From the NCBI GenBank assembly GCA_023248095.1, contig JAHFFF010000006.1:1-19433 (forward strand): 19,433 nucleotides of DNA, given 5' to 3'. The position numbers and the translations under genes were made by a program. The DNA is from Candidatus Omnitrophota bacterium. Lineage in GTDB: Bacteria > Omnitrophota > Gorgyraeia > 1-14-0-20-64-10. Shown piece by piece: positions 14,565 through 19,433 of the stretch (within the stretch, counting starts at the first letter, position 1; every line of letters begins with the position of its first letter). The notes beneath the pieces are model-generated. The model was not told where the DNA came from and made no database searches. It was given only the letters and a program-made list of their open reading frames with translations.

Positions 14565-15128
14565 ATGGCCTCATCTTCTTCTCGTAGGGATGAGGCCTTT
14601 TCATCCCCGCGGCGGGTTTTGATCACGGGGGGCGCTCGGGCCGGCAAGAGCCGCTTCGCGCAGGGCTTAGCCGAGCAGGGTCCCTACCGGAATCGCCTTT
14701 TCGTCGCCACCGCAGTCGCGTGCGATCCCGAGATGGAAGAACGGATCACCCTCCATCGGCGCAGCCGAAATGGACTCTGGAAGACGCTCGAAGAGCCGAT
14801 CCGTTTGCCGGAACGCCTTCCCAAAAAATTCCTTTCTTCCGGAAATGTGATCCTTCTTGATTGTCTGCCGACCTTCGTGACCAATCTCCTTCTGGCTGGA
14901 GTCTCGCCAGCCAAAATCCAAAAGAGGGTGCAGCGGATTTTACAGCTCTGCCGGCAGCCGGGCCTGACCTCGCTGTTCATCTCGAACGAGGTGGGATTGG
15001 GGATCGTCCCGGACAATCCCGTGGGCCGGGAATTCAGGGACCTGCTGGGGGCGGTGAATCAGCAAGTGGCGCAGGCCGCGGACGAAGTTTACTTTCTGGT
15101 TTCTGGAATCCCTATGAGGCTTAAATGA
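14565..15128 (+). CDS. cobU: Adenosylcobinamide kinase / adenosylcobinamide-phosphate guanylyltransferase
   Basis: Phosphorylates adenosylcobinamide and then attaches GMP, giving adenosyl-GDP-cobinamide. The 187-residue product from ATG 14565 has the P-loop GGARAGKS (22-29), the guanylylated histidine region ITLHRRSR (H64), ILLDCLPTFVTNLLL (96-110) and SNEVGLGIVPDNPVGREFRDL (140-160). The frame extends back to a GTG at 14511, but that codon lies inside the aptamer's closing stem, whereas 14565 has GGAGG at 8-base spacing. The N-terminal serine/arginine-rich 15 residues are longer than in usual CobU and are encoded by the terminator-like hairpin. It overlaps cobT in ATGA and is the first gene of the operon under the riboswitch. 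Confidence 0.93.
   Translation: MASSSSRRDEAFSSPRRVLITGGARAGKSRFAQGLAEQGPYRNRLFVATAVACDPEMEERITLHRRSRNGLWKTLEEPIRLPERLPKKFLSSGNVILLDCLPTFVTNLLLAGVSPAKIQKRVQRILQLCRQPGLTSLFISNEVGLGIVPDNPVGREFRDLLGAVNQQVAQAADEVYFLVSGIPMRLK
14567..14601 (+). terminator. Terminator-like hairpin inside the first codons of cobU
   Basis: GGCCTCATC (14567-14575) and GATGAGGCC (14589-14597) form a perfect 9-bp stem with a 13-base loop, followed by TTTT (14598-14601). The 5' arm begins with the G of the cobU start codon. Placed 51 bases after the aptamer, it could be the transcriptional off-switch. The T-run is short and the loop large, so efficiency is uncertain. Confidence 0.5.
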
Positions 15129-16198
15129 AAGATAGATTGCATGGAGTTTTGCTGATGAATGTGGAGGTTCCAACATTGGATCGAGTAGCCGAAAAAAAGG
15201 CACGGCAGAGATTGGACCGGCTCACCAAGCCGCAGGGCTCCTTGGGGCGATTGGAGGATCTGGCGGCGCAGATCGCCGGGATGAAGGGACAACCGGTTCC
15301 GCAGATTGGCCGCAAGGTCATCTTCACCGTGGCGGCGGATCATGGGGTGGTGGAGGAGGGGGTTTCCGCCTACCCGCAGTCAGTCACGGTGCAGATGGTG
15401 CTCAATTTCTTGCGGGGCGGCGCGGGGATCAACGTTCTAGCGCGGCACGTCGGTGCGGAGGTGATCGTGGTGGATGCCGGCGTCGCGGGTGAGTTTCCCC
15501 CAATGGATGGATTGATCCGCCGGAAGATCCGTCCCGGCACGGCGAACATGGCCAAAGAACCGGCGATGACCCGATCGGAGGCCGAACAAACGGTGGAAGC
15601 GGGGATGCAAATCTTCACGCAGGTTTATGAAAAGGGGGGCATCGGTCTTGTGGGCTTAGGGGACATGGGGATCGGAAACACCACCGCTTCGTCAGCCATT
15701 ACGGCTGTGCTGACCGGATCTTCGGTTCGGGCCATCACAGGACGGGGGACAGGATTGGAGGACGCCGCTTTGGACCGGAAGGTTCAGGTAATTGAAAGGG
15801 TGTTGCAGCTGCATCGTCCCGATCCCGATGACGCCCTGGACGTCCTGCACAAGGTGGGAGGGTTCGAGATCGGCTACCTGGCCGGGATCACCCTTGCCGC
15901 CGCTCAACGGCGAGTGCCGGTCATTGTGGACGGGTTCATCACCACCGCGGCCGCCCTGATTGCCTGGAGGATCTGTCCGGAGGTCCGGCATTATCTGGTG
16001 GCTTCGCACCGATCGGTGGAGCCTGGTCATGCGACCGCTTTGAAGACGATGGAGTTGCAGCCTCTGCTGGATCTTCGAATGCGCCTGGGGGAAGGGACCG
16101 GTGCTGCGCTGGCCATGGGGCTGGTGGAGGCCGCGTGCAAGATTCTGACGGAGATGGCCACCTTTGACGAGGCCGGTGTGGACGAGAAAGCGGAATGA
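15125..16198 (+). CDS. cobT: Nicotinate-nucleotide--dimethylbenzimidazole phosphoribosyltransferase
   Basis: Makes the alpha-ribazole phosphate part of the lower ligand from nicotinate mononucleotide and a base. The 357-residue protein has TKPQGSLGRLE (34-44), TVAADHGVVEEGVSAYP (68-84), GDMGIGNTTASS (179-190) and the catalytic glutamate E323 in RLGEGTGAALA. These match the Salmonella enzyme family. The start ATG lies in the overlap with cobU; ATG 15155 would also leave the domain whole. It ends in an ATGA overlap with cobS. The accepted base, dimethylbenzimidazole or another, cannot be told from the sequence. Confidence 0.95.
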   Translation: MKDRLHGVLLMNVEVPTLDRVAEKKARQRLDRLTKPQGSLGRLEDLAAQIAGMKGQPVPQIGRKVIFTVAADHGVVEEGVSAYPQSVTVQMVLNFLRGGAGINVLARHVGAEVIVVDAGVAGEFPPMDGLIRRKIRPGTANMAKEPAMTRSEAEQTVEAGMQIFTQVYEKGGIGLVGLGDMGIGNTTASSAITAVLTGSSVRAITGRGTGLEDAALDRKVQVIERVLQLHRPDPDDALDVLHKVGGFEIGYLAGITLAAAQRRVPVIVDGFITTAAALIAWRICPEVRHYLVASHRSVEPGHATALKTMELQPLLDLRMRLGEGTGAALAMGLVEAACKILTEMATFDEAGVDEKAE

Positions 16199-16953
16199 AG
16201 GCAGCAGTGACCGCGTTGCAAAACGCGATCTCCTTTCTGACGGTGCTGCCGTCCCCTTGTCCCCTGTCTGGAACACGCTCGGCCGATTCGTTGTCCCGCG
16301 CCCTGGCTTGGTTTCCTTTGGCCGGGGCGTTGGTCGGAGCGGTGGGGGCAGGAATCGTGTGGCTCATCTCCCTGCGATGGTCCGGAGCGGTCGCGACGTT
16401 GATCGGTTTGGCGGCGATGACGGTGTTGACCGGAGGTCTGCACCTGGATGGATTTTCCGATACGCTGGACGGGCTGGCGGCTTGGAAAGGGCGGGAAGAG
16501 ACGCTGAGGATTATGCGGGACAGCCGGATCGGTGTGATGGGAGCTGCCGGAATCTTTTTCTTGCTGGGACTCAAATGGTTCCTCCTGCAGGATCTCTTCA
16601 GCCGAGGGATACTCAGCATCCTGGTGGCGGTCTGCACCTTGAGCCGCCTGTCGATGGTCTTGTCTGCTCAGGCGTTCCCTTATGTGCCGGGTAGAAGCGG
16701 GCTGGGCCGTTTGGTGACGGATACGCGGTCTCCAAGATCAGTTTGGAGTGCATTGCTTTTGGGGATTGGAATCGCCTGTCTCTCGCTAGGGCCGTTGGAA
16801 GGGCTGCTCTGTTTGACGGTGTCGGTGGCCGTGACGTGGGGGTTCAATCTTTTTTGTTTAAGCCGGCTTGGCGGGATTACCGGTGACACGTTGGGCGCGA
16901 TCAACGAGATGGTGGAGGTGAGTTTGCTCTTGCTCCTGGGTGCGCTTCGATGA
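16195..16953 (+). CDS. cobS: Adenosylcobinamide-GDP ribazoletransferase (cobalamin synthase)
   Basis: Membrane enzyme that joins adenosyl-GDP-cobinamide with alpha-ribazole (phosphate) in the last assembly step. The 252 residues contain several hydrophobic segments. The family motif is LHLDGFSDTLDGLAAW (82-97), whose aspartates bind metal, and it is followed by RIMRDSRIGVMG. The N-terminal AISFLTVLPSP (11-21) is also typical. It sits between cobT and cobD with 4-base overlaps on both sides, which implies tight translational coupling. Confidence 0.94.
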   Translation: MKAAVTALQNAISFLTVLPSPCPLSGTRSADSLSRALAWFPLAGALVGAVGAGIVWLISLRWSGAVATLIGLAAMTVLTGGLHLDGFSDTLDGLAAWKGREETLRIMRDSRIGVMGAAGIFFLLGLKWFLLQDLFSRGILSILVAVCTLSRLSMVLSAQAFPYVPGRSGLGRLVTDTRSPRSVWSALLLGIGIACLSLGPLEGLLCLTVSVAVTWGFNLFCLSRLGGITGDTLGAINEMVEVSLLLLLGALR

Positions 16954-18044
16954 CCGGCCGGCATGGCGGAAATCCCTGGGCATTGTTGGAGACCGATCTG
17001 TCGGATCCCAGCGAGATCCTGGACTTCAGTGCCGATTTGAATCCGCTGGGCCCGCCGCCGGGAATGGAATCATCATTCAAAGAAGCCTGGGGGCGGATCC
17101 GCTGGTACCCGGAGCCGACCTATCGGGAGTTCCGGGAATCGGTGGCAAAGGCCGAGGGGGTCGATCCCTCCTGTATTTTGCCCGGTAATGGAACAGCGGA
17201 TCTCATCCATCTCATCAGCCGGTGGAAGGCAAGGGGAAGGGTGGCTGTGATGGTGCCGACCTTTACCGAGTATGAACGAGCTGCCCAGGCGGATCAAAGT
17301 GAGATCTTTGCCCTCCATCTGAAGGAGGAATTGGATTTTTTCCCGGACGGTCTGGGGAGAGAGATCGGTTCCCTCGGCGCAGTGCAATTGCTTTTCCTCT
17401 GTAACCCGAACAACCCGACCGGAAGGCTCTGGCCGATGAAGCGATTGCGGGAATTGGTCGAGGATTGTCAACGTCTAGAAACCGTTGTGGTAGTCGATGA
17501 AGCCTACATGGAGTTCGTGGAGGATCGCCTGCGCTATTCCGCCGTTCCCTGGGTGAAACGCTTTCAAAACCTCATCGTCCTTCGATCCATGACCAAGATC
17601 TTTGCGGTGCCGGGGATTCGGATCGGCTATGCGGTAGCCTGCGAGGAAACAGCAATAGCCCTCCGGCAGATTCAACCCCCCTGGCCGATGAACGCGTTGG
17701 CTGCTTCACTCGGAGAACGGCTGATCGGCGAAAGCGGTTTTCTGGAAAGATCGCGCCGGGAGATTGCCAAGTTTCGTCAGCAGCTCCGGGCCGATTTGCA
17801 AGGATTGCCCGGCACTGCGCCTGTCCCCTCCGAGGCAAACTTCATCCTATGCCGTTTGGCGGACCCTACTGTGACAGCGCAGGGCCTTGCGCAGGGGCTG
17901 GCCCGCCGGGGGATTCTGATCCGCGTCTGCGATGATTTCACCGGTCTGGAGCCGGGGCGGTTCATCCGGATTGCGGTCCGGCGCCCGGAGGAGAATCAGC
18001 GCCTTCTGCAATCTCTTCGAAAGATCTTACCCCATGCCGGATAA
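16950..18044 (+). CDS. cobD: Threonine-phosphate decarboxylase (aminotransferase fold)
   Basis: Predicted to decarboxylate L-threonine O-3-phosphate to aminopropanol phosphate, the linker arm of cobalamin. It has the fold type I PLP structure shared with histidinol-phosphate aminotransferase. Motifs are HGGNPW (5-10), LDFSADLNPLGPP (24-36), CNPNNPTG (151-158), DEAY (183-186) and the PLP lysine K216 in SMTKIFAVPGIRIGYAVA. The HGGN opening and the cob-operon setting favour CobD over HisC. The usual DFSxNxNP motif has Asp in place of the first Asn. The length is 364 residues. It starts in an ATGA overlap with cobS and ends 11 bases inside cobQ. In some naming systems this protein is called CobC. 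Confidence 0.88.
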   Translation: MTGRHGGNPWALLETDLSDPSEILDFSADLNPLGPPPGMESSFKEAWGRIRWYPEPTYREFRESVAKAEGVDPSCILPGNGTADLIHLISRWKARGRVAVMVPTFTEYERAAQADQSEIFALHLKEELDFFPDGLGREIGSLGAVQLLFLCNPNNPTGRLWPMKRLRELVEDCQRLETVVVVDEAYMEFVEDRLRYSAVPWVKRFQNLIVLRSMTKIFAVPGIRIGYAVACEETAIALRQIQPPWPMNALAASLGERLIGESGFLERSRREIAKFRQQLRADLQGLPGTAPVPSEANFILCRLADPTVTAQGLAQGLARRGILIRVCDDFTGLEPGRFIRIAVRRPEENQRLLQSLRKILPHAG

Positions 18045-19433
18045 CGCGCTGATGTTCCAGGGGACAGCTTCCCATGTCGGTAAGTCGGTGCTCACCACCG
18101 CCTTCTGCCGTCTCTTGCATCGCCGGGGTGTGCGGGTGGCCCCGTTCAAGGGGATGAACATGTCCAACAATGCTTGGGTGACGCGCGACGGCGGAGAGAT
18201 GGCCATCGCGCAGGCGGTCCAGGCCCGGGCGTGCGGGATTGAGCCTGCGGTTGAGATGAATCCGGTCCTTTTGAAAACCACCTCGGATCAGGCTTCTCAG
18301 GTGATCGTGCTGGGCAAGCCGATCGGAACGGTGGCCGCTGCAGACCTCAGGAACGTACGGGAGAGATTGATGGAAGCGATCGAGAAGGGGCTGCGCAGCC
18401 TACTGGATCGTTATGAGGTGGTGGTGATCGAGGGAGCCGGTTCGCCGGCGGAGGTGAATCTGCAGGAGACGGACCTGGCCAACATGCGGGTGGCCCGCTT
18501 GGCCGATGCGCCGGTGGTTCTGGTGGCCGACATCGAGCGGGGCGGAATGTTTGCGCAGCTCATCGGCACGCTGGATCTGCTGCAGCCGGAGGACCGGGAC
18601 AGAGTACGGGGATTTGTGATCAACAAGTTCCGAGGGGATCCTTCCCTCTTGAACGATGGAGTGAAATGGCTTGAGCAACGAACGGGCAAGCCGGTTTTCG
18701 GCGTCCTTCCTTACATTCCGCGGCTGCGGGTGCCCGAAGAGGACAGCTTGGCCGATCGGCTTTCGGAGGTCCGGGAGCAGGACAGGAATTCATCTTCCGA
18801 CAACTCCCTGCAGATTCAGGTCATTCGTACCCCGACCATGGCCAACTTCACCGATTTCGATCCGCTGCACCAGGAACCGGCCGTGGAGATCCGCTATCTC
18901 ACGACTCCGCCAGAGGGGGATCGTTTGCCGCAGCTGTTGATCTTGCCGGGTTCGAAAAGCACGATGGCCGATCTTGAATGGATAAAAAAGGCCGGCCTCG
19001 ATGAGTACATCCGCCGCTGCGTGGAGCGGCGTGTGGAGGTGCTGGGAATCTGCGGCGGGTTCCAGATGCTGGGGGAGATGATCCTCGATCCCTCGCACGT
19101 CGAATCGAAGGTGAGCGCTATGCCGGGACTGGGGCTGCTGCCCACAAGCGCTCTCTTCCTGTCCACGAAGATAACCGCTCAGGTCCGCGGCATCCACCTG
19201 GAAAGCGGCACTCCGGTGCGTGGATACGAGATCCATTCCGGCAGGCTGAATGGGGCACGGCGGGGCAAGCCGGTTTTCCGCCTGCAGGAACGAAACGGAG
19301 TTGCCGTGCGGGAGTTGGATGGATGCCGGCTGGAGGACCGGCCGGTCTGGGGTACTTATCTGCACGGCCTCTTTGACGAGGCGGAATTTCGCCGGTGTTT
19401 CCTGAACCGGCTGCGCCGGGCAGCCGGCCTTGC
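18034..19433 (+). CDS. cobQ: Adenosylcobyric acid synthase (3' end missing)
   Basis: Amidates four side-chain carboxylates of adenosylcobyrinic acid a,c-diamide using glutamine and ATP. The frame from ATG 18034 is open to the window end: 466 codons, near the full family length of about 480-510. The N-terminal synthetase domain has the nucleotide-binding GTASHVGKS (10-18), FKGMNMSNNAW and VVIEGAGSPAEVNL. The C-terminal glutamine amidotransferase domain has the nucleophile C340 in LGICGGFQMLG and histidine H444 in YLHGLFD. No internal stop or frameshift was found by reading the frame. It could be named cbiP. Having CobQ means the operon can start from cobyrinate diamide and is not limited to cobinamide salvage. 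Confidence 0.94.
   Translation, partial: MPDNALMFQGTASHVGKSVLTTAFCRLLHRRGVRVAPFKGMNMSNNAWVTRDGGEMAIAQAVQARACGIEPAVEMNPVLLKTTSDQASQVIVLGKPIGTVAAADLRNVRERLMEAIEKGLRSLLDRYEVVVIEGAGSPAEVNLQETDLANMRVARLADAPVVLVADIERGGMFAQLIGTLDLLQPEDRDRVRGFVINKFRGDPSLLNDGVKWLEQRTGKPVFGVLPYIPRLRVPEEDSLADRLSEVREQDRNSSSDNSLQIQVIRTPTMANFTDFDPLHQEPAVEIRYLTTPPEGDRLPQLLILPGSKSTMADLEWIKKAGLDEYIRRCVERRVEVLGICGGFQMLGEMILDPSHVESKVSAMPGLGLLPTSALFLSTKITAQVRGIHLESGTPVRGYEIHSGRLNGARRGKPVFRLQERNGVAVRELDGCRLEDRPVWGTYLHGLFDEAEFRRCFLNRLRRAAGL

Overview
The window is a gene-dense, high-G+C stretch of a bacterial chromosome. No tRNA, rRNA, CRISPR array, transposase or phage gene was seen. The source looks like a Gram-negative-type, probably uncultured bacterium. 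It carries an alpha-operon (rpsD-rpoA-rplQ), a lipid-A-type acyltransferase and a cobalamin riboswitch. The S4 and L17 sequences resemble, from memory, those of Omnitrophota (former OP3) more than those of well-studied phyla. That placement is an inference and was not tested.

Region 1 (1-10351, all + strand): the end of the ribosomal alpha operon runs almost without gaps into metabolic and envelope genes. These are rpsD (5' end missing), rpoA, rplQ with a long charged tail, a class I aspartate-type aminotransferase, an isocitrate dehydrogenase-family enzyme, lipoyl synthase, an AlaC-like aminotransferase, a UgtP/MGDG-synthase-like glycosyltransferase, an LpxL-like acyltransferase, a GT2 glycosyltransferase with no usual start codon, pcm, and a COG2426/PF06695 membrane protein. 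Gaps are 17 bases or less and several genes overlap, so the stretch could be one long read-through unit.

Region 2 (10352-14208): two large related membrane proteins, each a GT-C/PMT-like glycosyltransferase fused to C-terminal TPR repeats, face each other tail to tail. Their stop codons overlap in CTAG. Base composition here is clearly lower in G+C than on either side. A 15-codon leader ORF with a strong ribosome binding site sits in front of the first one.

Region 3 (14209-19433): a divergent control region contains a candidate promoter, a cobalamin (B12-box) riboswitch and two further hairpins. It drives cobU, cobT, cobS, cobD and cobQ (3' end missing). Every junction in this operon overlaps. 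The genes cover late corrinoid steps: amidation of the corrin ring, supply of the aminopropanol arm, activation of cobinamide, activation of the lower ligand and final joining. The riboswitch should switch them off when cobalamin is plentiful.
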